Shown here: piece after piece, positions 24,509 through 34,212 of the stretch
Numbering within the stretch: position 1 is the stretch's first letter
How the letters are laid out: each line of letters starts with the position of its first letter
Origin: Corbicula japonica
Taxonomy: Eukaryota; Mollusca; Bivalvia; Venerida; Cyrenidae
DNA: 64,000 nt
Direction of reading: 5' to 3'
NCBI GenBank assembly: GCA_038501625.1
Contig: JAZAYU010000010.1
Location: 5,539,380 to 5,603,379 of the forward strand
Position numbers and translations under genes: made by a program
The notes under the pieces: generated by a model
The model's input: the letters and a program-made list of their open reading frames with translations, nothing else
The model's database searches: none
What the model was told of the DNA's origin: nothing

Positions 24509-25054
24509 AAGGAGATGTGCAGGGTCGAGCAGGTGTACTCGGTAAAATCGTAAACAGATCGATCTATGTAACACTTACGTGTATTTTCTCTAAACTCTAC
24601 CTTTCAAACCCTCCAAGAGGAAGTTTTCGGTTAATTTTACCATTTTACCGGACCTGAAAACAATCCGCTGAAGAAATCCATATACGAAAATACATTCTAT
24701 ATTTAGCGATCATGGGAATGTCGTGTGGTCATTCAACAATTAAACAACAACAACTATGGCGTCTGATTCTGCGAGTACGTAGATAGTCGGCAAGGTACAC
24801 CGAATGCGTATTTTGGTTTAAGTGATCACGTAACAATCCCAAAAACCACCGCGGCTTTTCGCGGGAAATACAAAAATATCTAACCTTTGCGCGTCGCATA
24901 GGAAAGGAAACACCATTTATATATCTTTTTTATGAAATATTGGTTTGAAATATTTCGGGTGTAAATCAATATTTGAGCTTCAAATAATGATATTCAACTG
25001 ATTAATAACCCTTTTCGCAAATCTGTTCCATTCATCAATCCTGCACATCTCCCT
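24509..25054. mobile_element. Non-autonomous DNA transposon with TTAA flanks
   Basis: The left end reads AAGGAGATGTGCAGG after TTAA (24,505-24,508). The right end reads CCTGCACATCTCCCTT before TTAA (25,055-25,058). These form terminal inverted repeats of about 15 bp with one mismatch. A TTAA target duplication is the hallmark of piggyBac-type transposition, but the 546-bp interior holds no transposase frame. The interior is somewhat richer in CpG (for example CACCGCGGCTTTTCGCGGG). An ATGGCGTCTGATTCTGCGAG string near 24,757 could be a captured gene start. Confidence 0.65.
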
Positions 25055-25229
25055 TTAACGTGAAATATCCAAAACGGTAGCAGTAAAAATAATCTCATGG
25101 AGACACGTTTGACAGTCGTCATATATAAAAATATATCTAGCAGTCACCTTCTCAACCTTGTACATGTAACCACTGTAACTATAGCTAAGTTATGGTTACA
25201 AATAACAGCGGTTTATTCTCTTACAACAG

Positions 25230-25570
25230 TTTTATAAAAATTCAATCATGATAAAACAGAAAACTTCCTTTTTAACAGTAACAACGCAGCTAAAGTGAAA
25301 CATGAAAAATAAAAGTTTAGCCTATATGGATTTGCACTCACAAATCTCATTTACTATCGTTACACACAGCCTATCTGTTAGTACACCTTTATAAATATAT
25401 TTGAATAATTATAAAGTGAATTGATGCCAGTAAATCAATAATACATCTTTGAATGCTTATTTTTCCAATTTAAATGCGATTGCGCGTGCCGACAGGAAGA
25501 CGAATTACCGTGTAAAACTGATTATAAGAAACCAGACATCTTAATTAGCCATGGAAATAATTATGAAGGA
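25230..25570 (+). repeat. Duplicated block E, copy 4
   Basis: Landmarks GGATTTGCACTCACAAATCT, GCCAGTAAATCAATAATAC, AAATGCGATTGCGCGTG, ATTACCGTGTAAAAC and CCAGACATCTTAATTAGCCA. Confidence 0.7.
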
Positions 25571-27159
25571 CTAATCAAATAGGATGTCGAAAATGTTTCA
25601 TTTCAGGATCGGGCAAATCTTGATTTAATTCACCGGCGATACTTTACTTTTGCAAAACGTAGGTATTGTTTTCACAGCTAAATTATCGATATTTGGTAAA
25701 CACAAAGAGATATGGCAAATTACAATTACACTTTAAACGCTTACTAGTATTTAAAATCGAAAAATTGAAACTTGCTTATCAGGAATAGCCACACTCAGGT
25801 GCACAGCATCCCTTCAAAGCCAATTGACAGAAAGGAAAAGAGAGCAAGATTAAAGAAAATAAACACTTTTAAAGAATACACTACATATCGTTTACGAAAC
25901 ATAGAACCTGAGTGGTTACCTTCTTGGAACGGTCAGATATTTATTTTGTTATGACTGACGACCTGCACTGGTTTAAGTAGAATCCATACTTCCATAAAAT
26001 CATTTCGATGAGGTGTTGAACATTTATGGCATTAATATTTTGTGTAGTGAATTTAAATTTCACTGCCGATCTGCACCCACAAAAATTAGTTCAAAATTGC
26101 AAAATACTCTACAATAATTTTGCAATATGTTAGAGATTTGATAAATGTAAAACTCCTTCGAATCTTTCGAGAAAAAAATATTATATCTTTAGCGTATTTG
26201 GATAATTTTTAAAATGTATGTGTTAATAAGACACAGGTAATTAGGCAACCTTGAACAAAACCAATTCATAAGGTCAACATCAACGAAGCTGCGGCGTTCT
26301 GATAATCATTCCTTCGTTTATCCAAGTGCATGGAACATTATGTCACGCAAATCAAGAGTTTACTCGCAGTTGTTAATATTATCAGTTTTCGGTCATGCAA
26401 AGATGGAATCTCAGTAATCGAATATAATTATCTTGATAACAGAAATTCAATTATGTTTATGAGTTGTATTTCAGTGCACAAAAGCGAATCTGGTACAAAA
26501 TGTCATCGATATAAGGGTGTTTAAGATGGTCTTTAAAGAAATTCAATTTGTTATTGTTACAATTTATAAGTGTGAACAAATTGTACCAGCTTAATTACAA
26601 AAGAGGAACATTGAATGCAATGAAATTATTGCTTTACTTACTAGTAAAAAAAAGTAAAGCCGTTCTATTACAATGTCTAGTTGAATACGTACCTTGATTT
26701 TATAACATATAGTTGAATATTAAAAATATTTTAAAACAAGACTATATTTTCAGTAACCAAATTGTATATACATGTATGTTACTAAATGGATATTCCAATT
26801 TTCATAATAGCTAATAATGGAACGTTGGTTTGTTTTTTTCAATTTAACTGGATAATCAACCTAAGTTAGGTCAAACAATAAACAAGTTTGTGTAAAGTTT
26901 TAAAACCGTTTGACATTGCTAGAAGAATTTTGTTATGTTCGGTTTCAGTTTTTAAACTGTTCGGTCAATGCATTTATTTACAAAACGAATTTTTTTCAGG
27001 TATACTTTTATTTTATATTTCTATTACAATTTTTCTATTACAATATGTTGTAGTGTTATATTGTTTATTGACTAATCAAAGCTGTTTTTTTTTAATTTTG
27101 GATAACGTTCTTTTAAAATAATATTTACAGTAACGTTACATTAACTCATTAACTCATTA
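25571..27159. other. Unassigned AT-rich stretch
   Basis: Frames at 25,772-25,954, 26,330-26,524 and 26,888-27,121 show no known motif. The last is a low-complexity hydrophobic string from T-rich DNA. Confidence 0.45.
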
Positions 27160-27425
27160 AAGAGCATTTATAATATTTCGTCTGAAACAATTTTGGTAAA
27201 TTCAAAGCAATATCTCAAAATGCAGCAAGACACTAATTCAAAGAAACTCAAATATCATAAACTTTTATCAAAGTTAAAACCATATTATCAAAAACCAGAA
27301 CGACGTTTGTTGTCGTCAAAATGTTTCCTGTAAAATTTATAAGTGATATATTTGTTTATCAAGAGACAAAGTTTCAGACATCAGGTTTGCAGCTTTTTCT
27401 CAAGAGAGAAGCAGGTCATGGAAAA
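27160..27425 (+). repeat. Duplicated block P, copy 1
   Basis: Collinear with 38,875-39,150: CTGAAACAATTT, AATTCAAAGCAA, AGACACTAAT, GTCGTCAAAA and CAGACATCAGGTTTGCAG recur in the same order and spacing. The open frames over the two copies are unrelated, so this is non-coding homology. Confidence 0.65.
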
Positions 27426-27973
27426 ACTAAATTAATGGCGCATCATTTCTGTTTCTCGTATAAATTTGGAACCCTTGCTTGCAGAACTAAGCTAATGCAA
27501 ATCCATAATTGTTATTGTATGATTTAAAACAAACTCGTGTCTAAATTATGTATTGTTAGTTCAGATACCAGAAGCATAGAAATATGCCACAACTGTGAAT
27601 CGTATTGATCAAATTTTATTTATAATAACGCGAATTTTTAATTCTAAAAGTGATATTTTTAATTTATATATTGTTTTCAAGAAACTAAAAAACAAGGCTA
27701 AAAGTGATAATTTTCATAGTGTGTTATTAAAGTTCATTATTTAAGATGTGAATTCATTGGAACTTGTCCGGGTAATGACTGAACAGGTAATAATAAATAT
27801 TATGAAAAGCCACACAAATAAAACACGACTGGACTTACCTATACAGTTGCAAAATAAAACACAACAAAGAATGAAATTTGAATTCAGTTACTGTCTTGAA
27901 GTGGTGTGCGGCAAAAAATGATAATTTACAGCCATATCTGCAACTGTCTTAAGAATATACATGTTCAATGACC

Positions 27974-28102
27974 AAGGTTATAAAACTGAGCATGGAAACC
28001 AGTCTTAAATCTCAAGCATCTGATTGGCTGAAATGGCGACTATTTCAGCTAATCAGCTGCTTGAGTTTTGAGATTGGTTTCCAATCTCACTTTTATAACC
28101 TT
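27974..28102. mobile_element. Foldback MITE family B, copy 3
   Basis: A 129-bp copy with terminal AAGGTTATAAAACTGAG and CTCACTTTTATAACCTT. The inverted repeat extends outward to CCAAGG / CCTTGG. The central arms are GATTGGCTGAAATGGCGAC and TATTTCAGCTAATCAGC. Confidence 0.85.
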
Positions 28103-28254
28103 GGAGCCAAGTGTCATTGGTGAACATACTTAATTAGATTTGACAGTTTCACGTAGAACTCTGACGCAACTTGTTACTGATTTCGATAGACAAAATTGTC
28201 TTTGTTTGTATCAAGTGTTTTACAATGGAAATGATTATTTTAAGAGTTACGTGC

Positions 28255-28395
28255 CTCTCTGCACAAGATTATCATGGTAATATCCATTCCATTACTGCCC
28301 ATTACAGGCTCAATCATGCTGAGTCTGCAATGTTTTGTTTTCTGTCGTGTTCGGTGGCTTTAAAAGTTTTCATCTATTTTAATATATTTTAATAA
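28255..28395 (+). repeat. Interspersed block F, copy 3
   Basis: ATTCCATTACTGCCCAT, AGGCTCAATCATGCTGAG, TCTGCAATGTTTTG, GTGTTCGGTGGCTTTAAAAG and TTTCATCTATTTTAATAT follow the F order closely. Confidence 0.7.
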
Positions 28396-28524
28396 CACAG
28401 TAGTGTTTTATGCCATGTGGCGGCTTTAAAATGTAACCCCTTACTTTCAATTAATAGTGTTAAAATCCATCTTTTTAGGTTGTTGAGCACACGCGATACA
28501 TGTTAAATTTGTTTAATATTTGCT

Positions 28525-28650
28525 GAACTCAAAAGGGGCTAGGCGGCTTGAACTGCATTTTCATTTCTGGCATGAACCAACCCAGTCTGCAATTTTTTGC
28601 CATTTGTCTTGGTTGGTTGATTTTAAAATTCTCGTTTCATATAATTTATA
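28525..28650 (+). repeat. Interspersed block F, copy 4
   Basis: GAACTCAAAAGGGGCTAGGC, GCATTTTCATTTCTGGCATG, AACCAACCCAGTCTGCAATT and TTGGTTGATTTTAAAA. It sits 130 bp from copy 3 in the same direction, so the two are a local tandem pair. Confidence 0.6.
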
Positions 28651-28799
28651 CATTTGCATCGAGGTTTTGAAGAGCCGAAGAAACAATACATCTTATATAA
28701 AAAATATCATATAATATTATATAATAGAGTTATTTAATCAATACCTCATGCGAGTACTTAAACTCCAAATCCAATAATGCGACAATAGTGACATTATTA

Positions 28800-29075
28800 T
28801 TTGTCCTTGATATGTTTTAACATTCTATAACAAATAAGAAAGTTGGCATACAACATCGCAAGTAAATAGTAGCGTTAAACCATGTCGTGCTAAAAATTAA
28901 AACTATTTGTCACGCAAACATGCAATCCGTTAAAAGCAAAGAAGTCCGTTCCTGGTTTAAATACAACTTATTTAAGATACAACATCGCTTGTACAGCCTC
29001 AGATCATACAAAGGAATTTGCGTTATACGTTTACCTAAAAGGTGAATAAAATCAGTTAATCCAAACTCATTCATT
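28800..29075 (+). repeat. Duplicated block G, copy 3
   Basis: GTTGGCATACAACATCGCAA, ATAGTAGCGTTAAAC, TTTGTCACGCAAACATGCAA and the later TTAATCCAAACTCATTC align with copies 1 and 2. Confidence 0.6.
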
Positions 29076-29925
29076 CAGTCAAAATGAATGCATGTTGTTC
29101 GTTTTTTCCATTGTTCTTGGACGAAAACATTGATTATGACAGTAAAAACTAACAAAACAAATCACGCGATTTCTTGTAAATTTAACAGTGCAGATTTCGA
29201 GAAACATATACTGAACAAAAATAAAAAGTATCCACTTTCAATACTTATATTCTCATTAAGATACATAAATATATTTTCATTTAACCAGGAACGCTTTAAA
29301 TGGTATTATATTACTTCATTGCAGTTGTTTTAAAGTTTAATTGCTCATAAAAATATTCCACAACAAGACCTGAGCACCTGCATATTGACTAACAATTGAT
29401 AAAGGAATTAAAAACACTACATTTTTAATTGAAAGGGAGGTACTTGCAAATGGTTGGAATTTCTAGCGTTGTTAACCGAGTACTGATTGTTTTAATTGTG
29501 AATGTTTTGTGATTTAATTGACCACAAAAGTTGGAGAAATTGATTTTATTCTCATTTTTCGAACTACTGACTTCTTACTGAAACCCCTATTATAGCAAAA
29601 GGATAGATAACTAAGTTGCGACTGCAGATTTTCAAGAACATTTGATTTCTTCGCAATGATTACATCATTACATAAATGCAAATTTGTTCAGAGAAATAAT
29701 GTTGATTATTCGTTTTCTGATTTTACAAAATTATAGATAGAAAAGTGGATTTTTTTATTTTGCTGAGTATATATCATAAAGGTAATACTTTTTGGTAGTT
29801 AGTATGTTGCAAAATTGACTTGAATAGTCACAAAAATCACAGACTTCCTACACAGTAAAGAGGATGAAGAGAGCAAGGGTTTACAACAAAATGATCATAA
29901 CAACAGACATTATGAATATAAACAA
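29076..29925. other. Unassigned AT-rich stretch
   Basis: One 81-codon plus frame at 29,088-29,333 has no recognised domain. No repeats seen. Confidence 0.45.
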
Positions 29926-30151
29926 CTAGCTGGGTGTTCAGTTGAACACTTGTGTCGCCCTCGGGTACTTTGTCAGAATAAAATGGGGCACAACTCCATC
30001 AAATGTGACATTGACCTTAAGATTTTGACATCATCATCACCGTGTTTTCATAATCAACATAACTTTAAAGTTTGATGAAGATAAGTCTCTGTGACACACC
30101 GACGGACGGACAAAGCGATCCCTATGTATCGCCGTTTCTTCGAAAGGGCGA
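29926..30151 (-). mobile_element. Short pearl-like Helitron (HINE) copy
   Basis: On the minus strand it begins TCGCCCTTTCGAAGAAAC, has GTCCGTCCGTCGGTGTG, less than one diverged core unit, then GGGCGACACAAG, the palindrome GTGTTCAACTGAACAC and the end CTAG (29,926-29,929). Both termini match the 950-bp copy at 618-1567, which fixes the element ends. The number of core units is the main difference. Confidence 0.75.
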
Positions 30152-30159
30152 CACAAAAA

Positions 30160-30240
30160 TGAGAACCCGAGGGATTACCGCTTTGAAACGGTTAGGGACA
30201 AAACATTTTGCCCCTATGGGTTTAAACTAACCTCTAGGGT
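30160..30240 (-). mobile_element. Family A core fragment abutting the HINE
   Basis: GAGAACCCGAGGGATTACCG, CTTTGAAACGGTTAGGG, GGGTTTAAACTAACCTC and TAGGGT follow the A core order. It begins about 8 bp from the HINE 5' terminus. This suggests the HINE inserted beside or into an A copy, whose tail side is now missing. Confidence 0.65.
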
Positions 30241-30992
30241 ACTTACATATTACAAGTGTCTCTAAAGGGTATTAATAAACAAGTAAAACTTGCCTTAGCG
30301 AGAATGTTAGTTATTAGAAGTTCGGTACTTCATAAATACTTTACCAAACAAAACGTTATCATCTTTTACATAAAATTAAAAAATGGAACACCGGATAATT
30401 CAACGTTGTGAAACGAACTGTCAAAAATGTTACATACACATATATACATTCAGTACTTTGTATGCATATTTTTTCGAGCGCTTTCAGCCGGCCGGGTTAT
30501 ATAACCCATTATTTTATAAAGATTAGAAATTATGGAATATTCGAATGTCACATGGCACATGGCAAAGGATGTATGGTGATTTCCAAGTTCTATTTATAAT
30601 TTTAAATCCCACAGACACGCTCTGTTCTTTTTCTTGGCTTCCCCGTCAGTTTCAATTGCAAAAACAGAAGTTCTTCGCGAATACGATTACTATACCAATC
30701 CATTTAGTTTCCGAAGTGGCTGGACATTATAGCCCCAATTCAAAGACCATTGATAAAATTATTTGTTCATTTATTTTGGATAGAATTATTGTTAATCAAC
30801 AATTAATCGTGCACGGAAAAAATGAACTCGCAGTTCAAGACATACATTTGCACAAATTCTACAACTGTGGTTAAAATATTCCTGTATAAGATTGGCAAAT
30901 ATGATACGTTATTCTTAGCTCTGGTGTCGCTGTTAATTATAGGATGTATAGAACATTAGAGAAAAACTAAGTAACTCACCAGAATAGAGTGA
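30241..30992. other. Unassigned stretch with one long frame
   Basis: A 109-codon plus frame (30,545-30,874) has no recognised motif, signal peptide or homologous block elsewhere in the window. I treat it as chance but cannot exclude a small gene. Confidence 0.3.
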
Positions 30993-31190
30993 CTAAATAA
31001 AATTCATGTAATAGAATATTACATTGTCATAGTTTTGTTCACTGTGCATGAAGACGAACTTAAACTCGGAATTTTCTGTCATATATTTCAGGACACCGTC
31101 ATGAACACGTCTTTTCCCGATGTTCCATTTGCTGGTTGTCATTAATAGAGGTTTAATGAAAGCTCTGGACACGAATAAACGTCGAGACAT
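30993..31190 (-). CDS. Candidate exon or small ORF, unrecognised
   Basis: A 65-codon frame starting ATG at 31,190 with protein-like composition, including KWNIGKRRVHDGVLKYMTEN. The frame stays open upstream of the ATG to about 31,225. I recognise no family and see no convincing splice site. It lies divergently to a consensus splice donor on the plus strand at 31,491-31,499, so a shared promoter region is conceivable. This is inference only. Confidence 0.2.
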   Translation of the reverse strand: MSRRLFVSRAFIKPLLMTTSKWNIGKRRVHDGVLKYMTENSEFKFVFMHSEQNYDNVIFYYMNFI

Positions 31191-31490
31191 CGTGGTCGGT
31201 TTGGATAAGTCAATAAAAGTTGATATTTAAGTGGTAACACTCCTATAATTATCTGGTGTGAAATCATTATTTTTCTTAATGATTGATGTTCTTGGACTTC
31301 GTGCTTGATGAAAAAAAAAGCAAGACTTTACAACGTTTGAAATAACGTGTGTTTGCGAGGTTGAAGTTGGAATTAATCTTAGTGTATTCAGATTTAATGA
31401 GATGTGATTTGTTGTACAAACACCGGTGATTCAATGAGTGATGCAGTTCAGTGCAGAATGCAGTGATTAATTCGATTTATTGTGATCCTC

Positions 31491-31499
31491 CAGGTAAGT
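31491..31499 (+). other. Consensus splice-donor motif
   Basis: CAG|GTAAGT matches the animal 5' splice site exactly. The roughly 150 bp before it have no long frame, so any exon here would be 5' UTR. A coding-like 3' end lies 1.1 kb downstream at 32,576-32,809. No acceptor with a strong pyrimidine tract was identified. Confidence 0.25.
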
Positions 31500-31984
31500 T
31501 ACAGTTTTTGATTGACATCTTTTAACACAACATGCTTGTTATGATTAACCCGATCTAAGTCTTTTGCTGATAATCGTTTTCATTTTATTCGTTTTTTTCC
31601 GCACAAAAATACAAAGACAAACGAAAATTGCACGAGATAAACGACATAAACACACCAAGAAATATAACGACTAAATGGGACTTTTCCTTATTTCTGATTA
31701 ACCTCATTGTGACATCATTATATAACTGCACTAATTATTATTAAAGAGCAAATATTCCCTCATATTAAAAATAATTACTGATTATGATTTGAGTTGATTT
31801 ACTGATTTAAATAACATTTACAATTCGTTCCAGTAAAAATAAAACCAAATAAAACTCGTTCAAGATCGGTGCTTCAACTTCAGACAGTTCTGAAGTTTTA
31901 ACCTTTTCTAATTGAATCTAGTTTCTGCGTTTAATGCTAAAATGTGGAAAAACTATGCAGAATACGTGATATTTGAAGTCGAAA

Positions 31985-32565
31985 TTTAAAATTATTTGAC
32001 AGTAATGATCTACATGTCAAGATGACTTGTCGCGTGCAACCTTGGGGTCGCAACCTTAAAGATCAAGGTAATAGCATGACCTTGAAGCAAAATCGTGTCC
32101 GTTCCATAACTTTCTTATTTATTGTTTGATTTAAAAATTATTTCACAAAAATGATTGCAATAACGAGACGGCGTGTCGCGTGCAACATTATGGTCTCTAC
32201 GTTTGAGGTCAAGGTAACAGCTTGACCTTCATGCAAAAACATGCCCGGTCCATGACTTTCTTATTTGTAGTTAGATTTAAAAAAAAACAACATAGAAATC
32301 ATTGCCACATCAAGACGACATGCAATGTGCAAAATTTGGGTCGCTATCTTGAAGGTCTAGCTCAGCATGACCTTGGAGCAATCTCTTGTCCAGTCCATAA
32401 CTTTGTTATTTATAATTATTCACATAAATGATCACCATATTGAGATGTGTAGAGCGAAACATTAGAATTGCTACATTGAAGGTCAGGGTCACAAGGAGAC
32501 CGGTCCATAACTTTAGTATTTGCAATAACATTTTATAGTTATTTCACTGAAATGATCGTTATGCT
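31985..32565 (+). repeat. Diverged tandem repeat, about 4 x 135 bp
   Basis: Units begin near 32,024, 32,167, 32,314 and 32,442. Each carries a TGTCGCGTGCAAC-like start, GAGGTCAAGGTAACAGCTTG, a GACCTT motif, GGTCCATAACTTT and a TTATTTCAC..AAATGAT end. Divergence between units is high. The arrangement resembles satellite-like internal units of mobile elements, but no termini were found. Confidence 0.75.
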
Positions 32566-32644
32566 CCCCGAATGAAAATTCGACAAAACTCAACATCATA
32601 TTCATACAACTAACCGTTTTTGTGACAAAATACCCATTCGGGGA
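32565..32644. repeat. Inverted repeat TCCCCGAATG / CATTCGGGGA
   Basis: Perfect 10-bp arms (32,565-32,574 and 32,635-32,644) about 60 bp apart. It could be the ends of a tiny foldback element. Confidence 0.55.
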
Positions 32645-32809
32645 ACATCACCCGTCTTCGACGGTCTCTTGTCGAAACTGTTGGACAGCACTGCGTTATA
32701 TTCAGATTCAGAGCCCGACATTAAACTAATGAACAATGAAAATGACATATCCGAAAATGCAGATTTTATACAGCCTAATTCAGGGATGATAAAACTCGAC
32801 TTGTCTTAA
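32576..32809 (+). pseudogene. Coding-like 3' end of unknown gene
   Basis: An open frame of 77 codons after a TGA ends at TAA (32,807-32,809). It has protein-like composition: GTSPVFDGLLSKLLDSTA, then an acidic stretch with YSDSEPDIK and NNENDISENADF. The first in-frame ATG is only 26 codons from the stop. A possible acceptor, TTATATTCAG, lies just before the SEPDIK codons. It could be a terminal exon or a fragment carried by a mobile element. I recognise no family, and the flanking inverted repeats and hairpins favour a relic. Confidence 0.3.
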
Positions 32810-32816
32810 AAAAGGT

Positions 32817-32867
32817 GCGTTTTAATTTCTTTTAGTATATTATACATACTAAAAGTAATTAAAACGC
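32817..32867. repeat. Hairpin 1 beside family A retroelement
   Basis: GCGTTTTAATT..CTTTTAGTAT pairs with ATACTAAAAG..AATTAAAACGC around a short loop, with a small mismatch in the middle. Confidence 0.8.
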
Positions 32868-32911
32868 AACTTCTTTAAACACGAAATATATTTCTTGTTT
32901 AAAGAAGTTGC
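32866..32911. repeat. Hairpin 2 beside family A retroelement
   Basis: GCAACTTCTTTAAACA (32,866-32,881) and TGTTTAAAGAAGTTGC (32,896-32,911) form a perfect 16-bp stem with a 14-nt loop. It overlaps the end of hairpin 1 and lies 40 bp from the 3' end of the retroelement. Confidence 0.85.
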
Positions 32912-32950
32912 GTTTCTAATTTCTTTAAGTACACGAGTTTTCAAAAAAAG

Positions 32951-33464
32951 GTGAAATATGCATATCAGGAATCGCCACATTCAGAAAAAACAGCCTCCCC
33001 ACACAGTCAAGAAGAAGAGAGGGAGAGAGCATGGTTAATAAAATGATCAGTTTCAAAAGAGACACCACTAACAATTAACAAAAATGAGAACCCGACGGGT
33101 TACCGCCTTGGAACGGTCAGTGGCAAATCAAATTGCCACAGGGGGTTTAAACCAGGTTCTAGGGTGCACCAACCTCACACTTGCCCCAACAGGTTCTCAT
33201 ATCACAAAACAAATACAAGTTGTCTTGGTGAAACAACTCCAACCCACTTTTTGGCTCAACAATGTTGCATGCAAAAGCACACAAACATATAAAACATAAG
33301 AAGCAAATAGCATTGCAAAGCCAAAGGGCGGGTACTCTATGATCTTACCGAGACCAGATTTCTTGGAGTAAAATCAGCAAGAACACGATGACAGGGATAA
33401 AAGAAACAAATCGAGCTTCTAGGTTCTTTTAAGAAAAGATTTCCCCATAAACCTTCATAAACTC
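32951..33464 (-). mobile_element. Family A retroelement, 3' untranslated region
   Basis: This is the reference copy for family A. Read on the minus strand after the RT stop, it contains the AAGCTCGATTTGTTTC region, a TGCATGCAACATTG segment, the structured core (33,084-33,200), a CTCTCTCCCTCTC tract and the end CCTGATATGCATATTTCAC. It is continuous with the RT remnant at 33,465-34,212, which is why the shorter copies elsewhere are read as 5'-truncated insertions of the same element. Confidence 0.8.
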
Positions 33465-34212
33465 TTAAACCCCTGCCACCGTCGTGCAACCAAAGAGGTA
33501 AGCATAATGATCAACTGTAGAAGGGTTAATCACCAGGCATGCAGAGCGCTGTAAAATATCATGTTGGTAACCTTTCTTTTTAAATTTACAGATGGTTTTT
33601 ACGAATAACCGGGAGTAATTAACATTGCCCTTTATCTTCTTAAGTTTATTAATTAAATCTCCATAAAAAACTGGCTGTGAAATACCTTGTTGCAATAGTG
33701 ATTTTAAACTGCACCTGTATTTATGAATTAGATCTGGGTATCGACGATAAAACTTGCAAAATGTTTTCCTTAATTTGTGCTACCGATAACCTTGTTTTAA
33801 AAGTTTTTCTGTAATGCAAAGATTACGTTCATTGAAATCATTAATATCGTTGCAAGCTCTTGAAAAGCGAACAAGCTGTGAAATATAAACCCCGTAAGAT
33901 GTTGCACGGGGAACATCGCCGTCTAAAAACGGAAAATTTACTATATTAAAATTTAAATCATCTCTTTTATCATATATTTTAGTAGTGACATAACCATTTT
34001 CAATTGACAGATTTAGATCGAGAAAGTTTGCTTGCTGTTCTGAAGTGTTCGCTTTATTAAGTTGTAGTTCTTTAGGGTAGATCTTATTAACCAGTAATGG
34101 AAAATGGTTATTATCTATATTAAATAAATCATCAAGGTACCTCGAGGTCTTGTTAAAAGCTGTAATAATATCATCTTGATGTTTAGTAGAAAGAGATCAG
34201 GCCGAAAAATCA
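33465..34212 (-). pseudogene. Broken reverse transcriptase, C-terminal part
   Basis: The minus strand encodes about 245 residues resembling the C-terminal half of a retroelement reverse transcriptase common in cnidarians and molluscs. The catalytic motif YLDD lies at 34,128-34,139. It is followed by YPKELQLNKANTSEQQANFL, KIYDKRDDLNFNIVNFPFLD, VPRATSYGVYISQLVRF and FYGDLINKLKKIKGN. Upstream palm and finger motifs are missing. Two in-frame stops, TGA at 34,197-34,199 and TAG at 33,780-33,782, make it non-functional. The frame ends at TAA 33,465-33,467. The family may be Penelope-like or another non-LTR type; I cannot decide from this part. Confidence 0.8.

Noticed and set aside
30545..30874. 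109-codon plus frame
   Set aside because: No domain, no homologous block and no splice or start context beyond chance; left as unassigned.
32630..32690. Similarity of CGGGGAACATCACCCGTCT to CGGGGAACATCGCCGTCT in the RT remnant at about 33,910
   Set aside because: The match is only about 18 bp and flanks do not align, so it is probably chance.
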